From the NCBI RefSeq assembly GCF_003171515.1, contig NC_089397.1, forward strand, positions 124,001-188,000: a stretch of DNA of 64,000 bases, written 5' to 3'. The translations under genes and the position numbers were made by a program. Position 1 is the stretch's first letter; every line of letters begins with the position of its first letter. Below the pieces are notes generated by a model. It did no database searches. It saw nothing but the letters and a program-made list of their open reading frames with translations, and was not told where the DNA came from. This DNA comes from Pyrenophora tritici-repentis (Eukaryota > Ascomycota > Dothideomycetes > Pleosporales > Pleosporaceae). Of the stretch, positions 54,959 to 64,000 are shown piece after piece.

Positions 54959-55669
54959 AGCCTTCATTAATACTCAAAGAACTATGCTGAAGTAATGGTA
55001 CCTAGGTATTTTGGTTGGAGTAGAGTCGATGCCTGGCAGCCTAGTGTCACGGGATGGGCAGGCGGGAGAGGTGGTGAATGTAGTTTAGCTGATGTATAGA
55101 CTGAAGACACGAGCCAAATCGTCGATGGGACGTGGCTTGTAAGATTCCAGAACGCACATCGTGAGTTTTAACAGATACCGCATTCGGCGTATATGTGCCA
55201 ATGAGCGCATAGGGTCTTGGCAAAAGCTTGCCAAAGTACATACCGGGACGGTCCTTCTATGGCAAGATCAATGCACGCGGAGATCTTCAAGCGACTGCTT
55301 AAATTTTCTGTGGAATTGAACGAATCTGGCTAGCAGCCGAGAAGCCTATGGTACATATCTTCAGCTGACTGCCGATGGGGACTGAAACATGAATTGACTA
55401 GGTGTTCAGCTCGACGCCGAGGGCATTGAATACTAGGACATATCAGATGACGACGACAACCACATAAGCGCGCACATAGTATATCCTCGGCGTTGTAGCC
55501 TTGTTACTCTCTGATGCAAACACATAAAGCGGGAAACTGAATTCTAGATCTTCCATCCTCCCCTCTTCATTCCCTCTTTCTTTCTAAAACTTATCGCTAT
55601 CATAAAAATACAAACTTAAAGAGCTTATGTCTAGATTCATCCTCTGTATTCTCACCTTATTCCTATCTG
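54959..55669. other. Intergenic repeat-compartment DNA
   Basis: No gene is seen. From about 55517 the sequence matches 57526-57675: both contain catcctcccctctt-like (aatcctcccctctt) and gctatcataaaaa segments. It is therefore an outlying unit of the degenerate tandem repeat array. Confidence 0.55.
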
Positions 55670-55745
55670 CTTAGAGAACTCCATGCAACGGTATATAGAT
55701 TACAGCCTGCTAAACACTCTAGAGAGACATCTAACCTTGCTAACC

Positions 55746-56268
55746 CTAACCCTGTTCATAAGCACGACAATGATGATTGTTTACGCATTCAAATGGAGGA
55801 GAACAGGTGCCCTTTGTTTGAGGAGTTAGTATCACACCTTGCACTGCGCTGGCAGCGCCCAATATAATCACATGTAGAAAGGGTACTTACAGCACCACAA
55901 GGAATTGACTAAATTAGTTAGTATTCAACTATCAAAAGCCCATTTTAGGTAGCACTTGCTACCCAAACATCAGGAATGGTCACTTACATCCTGACGTTTT
56001 TCCATCTCCACAGGAATCAGAATTCCGTTTTGGTCACAGTCCGCAACAATCAATTAAGTGGGTCCTAGAAGGTTCAGATTGGATTGATTGATTACCGCTT
56101 TAAGCCTAGTAGTTACCTATAGGAGTTTAAGCCCTACCTAGATAGGTAAGTGGGTCTAGGAGAGTGACCGGATTGAATTGATTGTTGCGGAGTCTAGTTT
56201 TGGTTCTGTTCAGTTGGCATAGCCATCGCAATACCTAGCAGTCCAGCTAGGACGATGAGGAGCTTCAT
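55746..56268 (-). pseudogene. Cysteine-rich peptide gene, copy B, disrupted by a MITE
   Basis: The ATG at 56268 opens a signal peptide very like that of copy A (MKLLIVLAGLLGIAMAMP). The frame meets a TAG at 56196-56194, directly before a 150 bp MITE (56041-56190). Beyond the insertion the remaining parts are recognisable in order: a segment ending in a Lys-Arg pair (about 56025-55988) that is in a different frame from the signal peptide, a GTAAGT intron with tactaac branch, a six-codon exon containing PCGA (55908-55891), a second intron with the same signals, and a last exon (55811-55746) with three cysteines. The peptide part differs markedly from copy A, while exon borders and introns are kept. 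As it stands no full precursor can be made. Confidence 0.7.
56041..56190 (-). mobile_element. MITE family 2, copy in peptide gene B
   Basis: 150 bp with terminal inverted repeats ccgcaacaatcaatt/aattgattgttgcgg and a 3 bp flanking duplication agt (56038-56040 and 56191-56193). It is non-coding and near-identical to 58875-59024 in the opposite orientation. Three-base duplications fit the PIF/Harbinger superfamily, though the usual TWA target is not seen. Confidence 0.9.
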
Positions 56269-56860
56269 GGTGAAGTCTTTCGATGAAGACAGTGTTTTGA
56301 GGAAGCTGGGTATTGGTTTTGAGTGAGTGATGTTGTTATGGTTGCAACGAGGTGATTTGCGGGCGAATGAACGCATTTATCTGCGTTACGCAAATCTGAC
56401 TAAGACCACTGTCACTCCACTCCATCATAGTCTGGGAAAGAGATCGCCACGGAACGATATGAATCTACGGTAAGCTAAGACGGCGGCCGTTGGTCACCTG
56501 AGCGTTCCGGAAACGGGCCGCTGCCCATCAAAGATGTTATACGAGAAATGATGCTGTCTTACGTGTCACCGCAAAAGCCCCGGATAACGTACCAACCGCG
56601 TTTATCTTACGTATGTCACGGCAAGAGGATCGCCGCTGATTATTGGAACCATTATCACGGGACGGGATAGTAGGGTCAAGGTAAGAACATAGTTGTAGTG
56701 TAAAGGTCTATGTACGAGAGCGCGGGGGGGATATGTACAGTGGGGTAGCAGGCGCTAGGCCGAGATAGGGATAGGGGCACGTGACCTACAGAGCGCCGAG
56801 TTGGTGCCGTGACAACCATACAGCCATCTTATTCCACAGCTGGCGTTGTATATGCGCGTT

Positions 56861-58874
56861 ATGAGCGTGAGATGATTCCAGGAATGAACACGCGGGCTAT
56901 CCCTTGTCCAGTGAAGAAACCGCGATGCGTTGGGTAACTTTGATCCTAGTGAGTCAATGTCAGACTGTCCAATGCCACGGAACAACGGGCGGGAGGTAAC
57001 TGAACACGGCTCGATCATGCACTCTGTGTAGACCGATAGTATGGACCAAACTTGAGATCAGGAAGAACGTCAATCGCGATGTTTGACAGAAACTGCGTAG
57101 CCTAGCAGCACTTGGCATGCGTACGCCGATCAGCACCTTGGGGAATCTTAGGCGTACCTCCCCCAAAGCACCAACCCCGGACAGCCGGTTCGGCACCATC
57201 CGGCTCAGCGGCGTTACAGCAATTGTTCCAGGTCAATGCAGGGCAGACACGTCTCTAAGCGAATGCTTGGTCTTCGGTTGGAATCCGACAGATCTGGCTA
57301 CCAGTCGATGCCTGCACCTACCTGTCAGCGGATTATCGACGTGGACTCAGAAATGAACCAAGTATTCGGGATTTAAGACTATGCGGGCCCCTGGATTTCT
57401 GTTTGACAGCGAGAACTGCGAACACGTTGTGGGTAATCCAAGACGTGATCATATCGGATGAGGACGAAATCAGACAAATGCGCGCAGTATGTCCTCCGTG
57501 AATGTTCTCACTCCATTGCCCTCTAATTCAAACATATAAAGCTCAATCTTAGACCTCCAATCCTCCCCTCTTCTACCTTCTTCTTTCGTTTCAAAACTTA
57601 TTGCTATCATAAAAAGACAAATTCTAAGAGCTCATGTCCAGATTCCTTCCTCTGCAGTCTCACCTTATTCCCACGCACTTCGAAAATGGCAATGCCATTA
57701 ACACGTGGCCCTCTTCTTCTTTCCACATATACCGCTACTGCTATTACCAAAAAGGACAGCATGGAAACATATGTTTGGAGTGGTCCTCTGCGTTCTTATT
57801 GAAATGTCCCAGCTCGACTATAAACTACTGAGGCCAGCACTCCCTCTCTCCTTCTTTCCACATGAACCTACTATCTTCAAAACTACAGCCCTGAAACTGC
57901 ATGTCTGGAAATGTCCTAAAAATCCATTTAACATTACCGCCACTTAGTTCAAAAGAAATAACACGCAACAGATGACTGAGATGTCTCCTCTCCTCCTCTT
58001 ACATTCTTTTCTCTAAATGTATTGCTCCTATTAAAATTTTTGCAAAGACAGTCTAATATCTGGACCTTTTCTCTACCTTATAAATCACAGCTACTTGATT
58101 AAAAACACACATACAGCAGATATGACTGAGACCTCTCCTCTCCTCTATTACAAATTTACCTAAAATCTACCGCTATCATCAAACCATGATATTGACAAGG
58201 AATGTTCGGACTTCCTTTCTGCCTTTTTCTACACAGGTACCTTGAATATTAAACATACAACTACACTTAACATGGCGAAGACCTCTTCTCTCTTTTCCTC
58301 CTACTTACTTTACATTCTTAAACTCTACTGCTTTTGTTAAAACGTATATTATGGACTCCTATGTTAAAGTTTCTTCTCTCTATTTCTACACCACTATTCA
58401 ATCCAAAATGAACACAAAAAGTTGAATGACAGGGACCCCTCCTATTCTCCTCTCACCTTCCTCTATCTTCAAAAATCTACTGCTTTTACCAAAAGACAAC
58501 ACTGGTAAGCCATGTCCAGACCTCTCCTCCGCCGTCTTCTACCCCATTATTGTCGAACTTCAAAACATCCTGATCTGCACCTCATGGCCGAGAAGTCCTC
58601 TCCCTTTCTTTCCTCCTTATTTTGTATAAATCATGGCTAGTATAAAAAGAATGAGAGTAGTGTCGGCCATAGGGCTTATCCCTTGGCTCCTCCTTAGGCA
58701 ACCAGGCAGCCACCCATTTACCCGCTAGTACCTTTACGGCCTAGCTCCTTCACTCCATCTTCCCACTGCGCATATAGACCTCTTTCCAACAGTTCTAATA
58801 CGACATGATTCTCCCCAACCTTGACGCTTGACAAGTAGGTATGCATGTATGACCATCCCTCTACCAACTAGACT
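56861..58874. other. Repeat-compartment DNA
   Basis: 56.86-57.5 kb shows nothing recognisable. From about 57526 it becomes a degenerate tandem array (listed). Open frames here are short and not supported. Confidence 0.5.
57526..58640. repeat. Degenerate tandem array, ~130-160 bp units
   Basis: Diverged units recur at about 57600, 57730, 58020, 58155, 58318 and 58474. Each has a core like ctactgctattaccaaaa, then about 15 bases to an ATG, then a tccagacctct-like pyrimidine stretch and a poly-pyrimidine tail. A further unit lies near 55590. Confidence 0.65.
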
Positions 58875-59024
58875 CCGCAACAATCAATTCAATCCGGTCA
58901 CTCTCCTAGACCCACTTACCTATCTAGGTAGGGCTTAAACTCCTATAGGTAACTACTAGGCTTAAAGCGGTAATCAATCAATCCAATCTGAACCTTCTAG
59001 GACCCACTTAATTGATTGTTGCGG
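58875..59024 (+). mobile_element. MITE family 2, second copy
   Basis: 150 bp with the same terminal inverted repeats (ccgcaacaatcaatt) and a 3 bp duplication act on both sides (58872-58874 and 59025-59027). In common orientation both copies sit at ACT. Confidence 0.9.
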
Positions 59025-62000
59025 ACTGTGCTACCAACCCTCTGAAAAATCACCGTAGTTAGCCTGTATGTCCAGCCCTGCCTTTCCCGTATCCTGTACT
59101 ACTCCCTGAAATGTCCTTCAAAACAATTTCCAAGAACGTACCTTCAAGAAACCACATGTATAGTGTGTTGTGTTCTTTTGGTTTTCTGTACCTAAACCTT
59201 CTACCCCTACCACGAACACACATGTTTTGCGTGTTATGTCGTTTTAATTTTCTATAACTACCCCCTCTACCCATTCGTTCCTCCATCCCAAACAGTCGCA
59301 AATTTCCCTCATACTTCTTTACCTAGGTATTTCGCAACCCTCTCAAAAACACATACATGGATCTGTTGGTCGTTTTGAAAAAAAAGAGAAGGGAGAAGAA
59401 GAAACGCATAGCACCATAGCTATATGGTTTTGGAAGTTTGAACTATTAGAGTAGAGTAGGAGTGTGATAGGGAAGGGAAGACAAGGGGAGATAACTCTGC
59501 GAAGATGTTTTTGTACTCTTTGTTTACGCTAGTACGGATAAGAGCGGGAGGGAGGTAAGGTGGGTAGACAATCAACATAGCTCTAGCATATGCCTTTTTG
59601 ATACGTGACACGTGACACGTGACACGTATGCGCGTAAAGCGGGAGGGGGGGCGTGTATATAAGCCCCCCTCCCCATCTCCTTCTCTTCCTTCTTCTTCCT
59701 TCCTACATCCCACTCTCAAAATTCTAAAATTCCAAAACATTAAAATTTACTCCAGAGCTGAGAATGTCCTGTTCCCTCCTGCTTCTACCCTTCTAAAAAT
59801 TCTAAAATGATACTGTCATTTTTGTATGTCCTTGCAAAATAAAACAGTAGTGGAAAGGGACAATGTGTGGGAGAAGAGAGAGAAAGAGAGTGTGTGTGGT
59901 TTCTTACACTCTACACTCTACTATGAAAACTCTAAAATTCTAAACTTCTAAATATCAAAAGTCACCGCAGAACCTTTTATGTCCTATTCTCTCCTCTTCC
60001 CCCGCCCTTCTAATGAGCCTAGAAAGTCCAAAAACCAAGCCTTTATGTTTCAATGCCCTTGCGAAATAAAACGATAGGGGGATGGGAGGATGTATGGGGG
60101 AGGTGACGGAAGGGTTTCTTACACTTTATACTCTGCACTCTACTCTTAAATTTTCCGATTTCCAAAACACTAAAATTTGTCGATAAGCTCGGCATGTCCT
60201 CTTCCCTCCTCTTCCCCCGCCCTTCTAAAAAGCCTAGAAAGTCCAAAATCAAGACTTTAACATTGAATGTCCTTGCAAAACAAAAAGTGACTAGAAGAGG
60301 AAGAATATGTAGGAGAAGAGAGAGGGTGGTGTTTTCCAAACTATGTTAAAAAGCTAAAAAGATATAATTCAAATTCCTCAAAACAAGCGTCGGAAGGTTC
60401 CATGTCCTCGCGGAATAGAACGATAGAGGAATTGATGGATGTGGGAGAAGAGAGAAGAGAGAAGGGTGTTTTCCTAAGCTATATTAAATAGCTAAAAAGA
60501 TGTAATTTAGATTCTTCATAACATCTAAACAAGTTTCCATGTCCTTGCGAGATAAAAAGTCTGTTAAAGAGGGGGAGTGTGTGGGAGAAGAGAGAGAGGA
60601 GTTGTTTTCTAAACTGTGTTAAAAAGCTACATAGATGTGATTCAAAAAAAAGCAGCGAGAAACCTGATGTCCTGAGTGGGATGACTGCGATGGATGTAAA
60701 TTTATTGTCACGTGCGCTTCTGTATTTCTAAAACGTAGCTACTACTTTCATGACCTGCTGCAGCGCGCTTCCTGAATTTTTCTAAAAAAAAGTTCACCCA
60801 AAAATGAGTCATGTGATGGCCTAAAAGGTCCTGAGATGTGAGTGAGGGATTAGAGCCAGTCGTTCACACCATTTTCCCCAAACTCCCAACACGTTCCCAT
60901 TCAGCCAGCCAGCCAGCCAGTCCACTGAACCACACCTCCGTTGCACGTCCCTCACACACGCCATTAGTGTTTCTGCCGCTGTAACCGCTGTAACCGCCCA
61001 CTACCTACCACCCGTCCAATCTAACCCCACCCTTCCATCACAAACCCAAACTCAAATCCAACATGTCACGACACCACCTCCCATCACCAGACAGACCAAC
61101 CACTCACAAATCCAAATCCAACCCCTTCTCTACACACACACACACACACACCTCCCTAACAACCTCCCGCCCCGAACCTTGACCCTTTCATCACCCCTCC
61201 ACCTCCACACCCACGTGTCGGCGGAACTCAAAAACAAAATCCCCGGCCCTGTGTATAGTTCGAACTAAGTAAAACACCAAGCCAAAAAGTCCTAGCGCCA
61301 TATTTTCGTCCATGTACCGTGTATGTACAAACCACCCGTCTAAGCGAATCATGATTCATGAATCCGCGTGTGTGCCGTCACCCGTTTTATTCTTAGTTCC
61401 ATTCCTTCTCTTTCGGACTCGTAAATGGCTGGCTGGTTCAGAAAGGGAGGGGGTCAAAGCGTAAGTAAGTTTGCGACGGGCTGGTGTCGATCGGCTAAAG
61501 TAAGTAAGTAGTAGTGCAGTGGGGAAAAAGGTGGGACGGGAACTATGAAAAAAGTACAAGCGAATTTCATTTCAAGGGCGGGCTAGGTTGTGTGACGGGA
61601 GGACGTCGCTTGCATGGGCTAGATGCCGTGTGAGGGACATTACATGCCGTGTGATTGACAACTGAAACTTCGAAAACTTGCTTGGGTGCGACGAACGAGT
61701 GAACCTTCCTGAACCCTGAATAGGCTATATATACCATAGCAATCTTGGAAACGTACATGTATGAGAAATAGAAATCAACCGTTATTCTTTTTTACCTGAG
61801 AGCATGAATGCGTGTTGGTGAGACGTGGGAATAGGGAATAGATGAGAAGATTCGTAAATGGGTATCTATATAAAGGAAACTGGTCGCCCGAGAAGACGCT
61901 GCCGAAAACGATGCCGAAAAGGCTGCCGTACATGATGCTCGCTGAAACAAGGAAAATGCCAAATGAAAGCCGCTAATCACAGAAAGTATGTACACAATTT

Positions 62001-62119
62001 TTCGACGCCGGGACTAGGATCCGAGTGTCTGAGGCGCACCGGCCGAAGATCGTCGAGGATTTCAGGGTGGAGCTACCCACTGGGTGTTAGTGAATGCAAA
62101 CAAGCCTTGCCTGCAAAGC
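59025..62119. other. Repeat-compartment DNA and gene-poor flank
   Basis: Contains three tandem cgtgacacgtgacacgtga motifs near 59604-59628, a second degenerate tandem array (listed), ccag units at 60902-60920 and a CA run at 61132-61151. A short plus-strand TATA-like gtatataagcc is at 59653. No gene is supported; minus-strand frames at 61356-61995 lack domains and may include 3' UTR of the last gene. Confidence 0.5.
59740..60680. repeat. Second degenerate tandem array
   Basis: Units marked by tgtccttgcaaaataaaac-like sequence occur at about 59828, 60055, 60269, 60402 and 60540. Each is followed by a purine-rich gggagaagagagag tract, then actct/ctaaaattctaaa or gttaaaaagctaaaaagat. Spacing is about 215-230 for the first three and about 135 for the last ones. 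Confidence 0.7.
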
Positions 62120-63592
62120 TTATCCTCTTGCTACAACCCGCTGAAACATCGATAGTCGACTTTTCTTGGGCTTACCTGTCGTCTCCTTTGGCTCATCCCA
62201 CGGTAAAACGTCATTGATTTGCAGCCGTCTACCCAGTCCGAGACGTTCGCGCGGAGACTTGTACCAGTGCTTGGACAGTTCAGATGGGGCAATGGTGGAA
62301 GGCGCAATTGAATAGGAATCCTCGTTATCATCGTTGTCGTCGTCTTCATAGTCTTGGGCTAGGTCTTCGGTACTAGCCATTGAGGCTTCGTACAGGGTTG
62401 GCAGTGTTGGAACTGATGGCGTCCGCTTGTACGGTGGTGCAAATCGCTGAACAGGTGGTGGTCCCATGGGCCGACTGAAGTTTTGGATATTTTTTGAAGG
62501 GGAGTAATGAGGGATGGATGATTGAGCAAAGGGTGATTCAGAACGCATAAGTGGTTCACTGTTGCGGCGCTCTACACCAGGCTGCGGCTGGAACAGGAAG
62601 TCGTGTGATTCCGGCACATTCGACGTGTTTTCTCCGTGCATTGGACGGTCGTTTAGCTTCCTGAAGATGGCGTCGGCAGTATCCATGACAACAGTGTCGG
62701 CCGATGTGGTGGACGAGGCCGGCGAGTGCGGCCTAGAGTCTATCATTTCGTCCATGCTTGGCCGATGGCTGGAAGTTGAGTCTGAGATACGAATAGGTGA
62801 TTGGTCCTCGGTCTCTTGAATCGGACTAGACGCTAGCGGCGCTTCTGGAGCGTGGTAGGAAATGTCCGGGAGATCAGTGGTTGACAGTGAAGAACCAAAT
62901 TGATTGTTGAGGTTCGAGATGGAAGCCGAAGCGACGGAGTTTGGTGGGTTGCGGGTACCGTCAGTTAATATAGAAAATCCTGAATCGTTCCACGGAGCGA
63001 CCTTGAGAGGCGAGCTCGGTGAGCCTCTAGACGACAGATTTCGGTTATCCTTTGTGGGTCCGCTGGAGGTGATGTTACGGTTTTGTTTGAAGACCTCAGG
63101 CACGCCGTCCCATTTCGAATTGACCTTGGGAACGGTGGGAGGAAGTTTCTGGCCGACAAAGTTTGTGGAGATTCCTGATTGCGGTGAAGTCCTTCCGGCG
63201 GCGGCGTTTTGTTTGCGCTGTTGCTCGGCAAATTGCTCCAACGCGACTTGGGATGGCTCCTTCAAGGAAAGGAAGCCGAGCACGGAGCTAGACTTTTTCT
63301 TCTTCTTCGATGACTTTGAGTCATTGGAAGACGAACGACTTGGCGTTATGGAAGCCAGACTGGATGACGTCAGGCTGGTAGTGTCGAAGGACGGGTGGAA
63401 GATAGTCGAGGTTTGAGCGTTTGTATCCGTGGTGGTGGGCGGCTCTTGACTGAATGTAGAGTGGGGCCCAAGACGATGGGAAATTGGTAGTGAGACAAAG
63501 GCTTTGCTGTCGGTCGGCACCAGATTTCTGTACTTTAGCTTAGGCATGCGCGCAGGCGGGGGCTGCGCTGTTAAGTCTACGTTCGGGGCCAT
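62120..63592 (-). CDS. Ser/Pro-rich conserved fungal protein of unknown function
   Basis: A 490-residue frame from ATG 63592. It is largely disordered: Ser, Pro and Thr stretches, a poly-Lys cluster (SKKKKKSSS), several SP/TP sites (RTPSVPTLPTL, SPIRISDS) that could be phosphorylated, and an acidic run (DYEDDDNDDNEDSY). The C-terminus is more ordered: PSELSKHWYKSPRERLGLG, INDVLPWDEP, KKSRLSMFQR. A possible donor (GTAAGC) near 62168 could remove the last residues in a spliced form. No catalytic domain or membrane segment is present. I do not recognise a named family; the conserved-looking ends suggest a scaffold or regulator. It marks the return to gene-bearing DNA. Confidence 0.75.
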   Translation of the reverse strand: MAPNVDLTAQPPPARMPKLKYRNLVPTDSKAFVSLPISHRLGPHSTFSQEPPTTTDTNAQTSTIFHPSFDTTSLTSSSLASITPSRSSSNDSKSSKKKKKSSSVLGFLSLKEPSQVALEQFAEQQRKQNAAAGRTSPQSGISTNFVGQKLPPTVPKVNSKWDGVPEVFKQNRNITSSGPTKDNRNLSSRGSPSSPLKVAPWNDSGFSILTDGTRNPPNSVASASISNLNNQFGSSLSTTDLPDISYHAPEAPLASSPIQETEDQSPIRISDSTSSHRPSMDEMIDSRPHSPASSTTSADTVVMDTADAIFRKLNDRPMHGENTSNVPESHDFLFQPQPGVERRNSEPLMRSESPFAQSSIPHYSPSKNIQNFSRPMGPPPVQRFAPPYKRTPSVPTLPTLYEASMASTEDLAQDYEDDDNDDNEDSYSIAPSTIAPSELSKHWYKSPRERLGLGRRLQINDVLPWDEPKETTGKPKKSRLSMFQRVVARG

Positions 63593-64000
63593 GGTGATTT
63601 CGGCCAGGTGGGCCGGTTGGAGTTTAGCGGTCAGTCTGTGTCAGGCCTATCTGCGCTTGATTGGCAGGCTGTGGCCTGGGCGTCACGCATTGCATGTGAA
63701 TGGAGGGTAGGGGACGTCGAGCAGTACGAGTGCGAGACTTGGATGGCATCAAGAAGTACTAGACCATGGTTGCAGTGCCGTTGGTTGACGATGGAGTAAC
63801 GGGCACATGCGGTCCAAGCTGGGGTTCTGCAAGCAGCAGGTGCGATTGAAGCCATCATCGCTTAGACGAGCAACAACGGCTCAGGGCACCGACGGGTTTG
63901 AGCGACGGAAATAGAGATGTGATGTTTGATAATCTGATTGTGGGTGTCGACGCAAGCCCACGCAGCGCCGCGTATCCGACTAGCACTATTGGCCGACATG
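63593..64000. other. 5' flank of the last gene
   Basis: Promoter region of the minus-strand gene. No other feature is seen up to the window end. Confidence 0.6.

Larger units (their letters stand above)
55670..56860. repeat. Segmental duplication, arm 2
   Basis: Diverged counterpart of 49740-50660. It contains the broken peptide gene, a 150 bp MITE, and near 56850 the sequence gttgtatatgcgcgttatg, which corresponds to the hAT insertion point of arm 1 but without an element. A short telomere-like taaccctaaccc lies at 55741-55752. Confidence 0.7.

Noticed and set aside
55741..55752. Telomere-like taaccctaaccc
   Set aside because: Only two units, and it overlaps the stop codon of peptide gene B; not evidence for a chromosome end.
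61792..61995. 67-codon minus-strand frame with a signal-peptide-like start
   Set aside because: Located in the 3' flank of the last gene, with no cysteines pattern or paralogue; likely UTR.

Overview
The window looks like nuclear DNA of a filamentous ascomycete (Pezizomycotina), most likely a dothideomycete such as a member of the Pleosporales; that placement is inference. The support is short 45-105 nt introns with GTNNGT donors and CTAAC/CTAAT branch sites, fungal-specific families (subtilisin of the proteinase K type, GT34, SAT4/rhodopsin-like membrane protein, Zn2Cys6 factor, Kre9/KNH-type GPI protein), an intron-bearing tRNA-Asp, and transposons carrying RIP-like C-to-T nonsense mutations.

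Layout. 0.2-43 kb is mainly gene-bearing euchromatin: a secreted subtilisin (235-1656), a secreted FAD oxidoreductase (5206-6740), an F-box-like protein (7955-9229), tRNA-Asp (9850-9942), a GT34 glycosyltransferase (11522-12598), a rhodopsin-like seven-helix protein (14236-15464), a secreted PEBP protein, an isochorismatase-like hydrolase, the dynamin DNM1 (19321-21989), ATP synthase subunit e, the dynein intermediate chain (24008-26251), a CFEM-like single-pass protein, a transcription factor, a Gfo/Idh/MocA oxidoreductase, two GPI-type surface proteins, a lysine-rich conserved protein, a MYND/SET protein and a protein with an ExoX-C-like segment. Housekeeping genes (DNM1, ATP synthase e, dynein intermediate chain) sit together at 19-26 kb. 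No biosynthetic cluster or operon-like unit is evident. Four copies of a ~110 bp MITE lie in the first 16 kb.

44-61 kb is a different compartment: AT-rich, pyrimidine-rich degenerate tandem repeats, a pair of ~188 bp inverted repeats, a RIP-mutated Fot1/pogo element with perfect 38 bp TIRs (46544-48362), a decayed hAT remnant (50668-51534) and an intact hAT element (51810-54950), both with perfect 8 bp target-site duplications, and two copies of a 150 bp MITE with 3 bp target duplications. Embedded in it is a segmental duplication (about 49.74-50.66 kb and 55.67-56.86 kb). Each arm carries a three-exon gene for a tiny secreted, dibasic-processed, cysteine-rich peptide. One copy is open (48 aa); the other is broken by a MITE, a stop and a frame change. 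This pair is the most interesting system in the window. Ordinary genes resume at 62.1 kb.

A second window-wide signal: six (probably seven) apparent frameshifts in four genes are all +1 in G/C runs of six to eight, pointing to homopolymer overcalling in the assembly or to real slippage in these runs.
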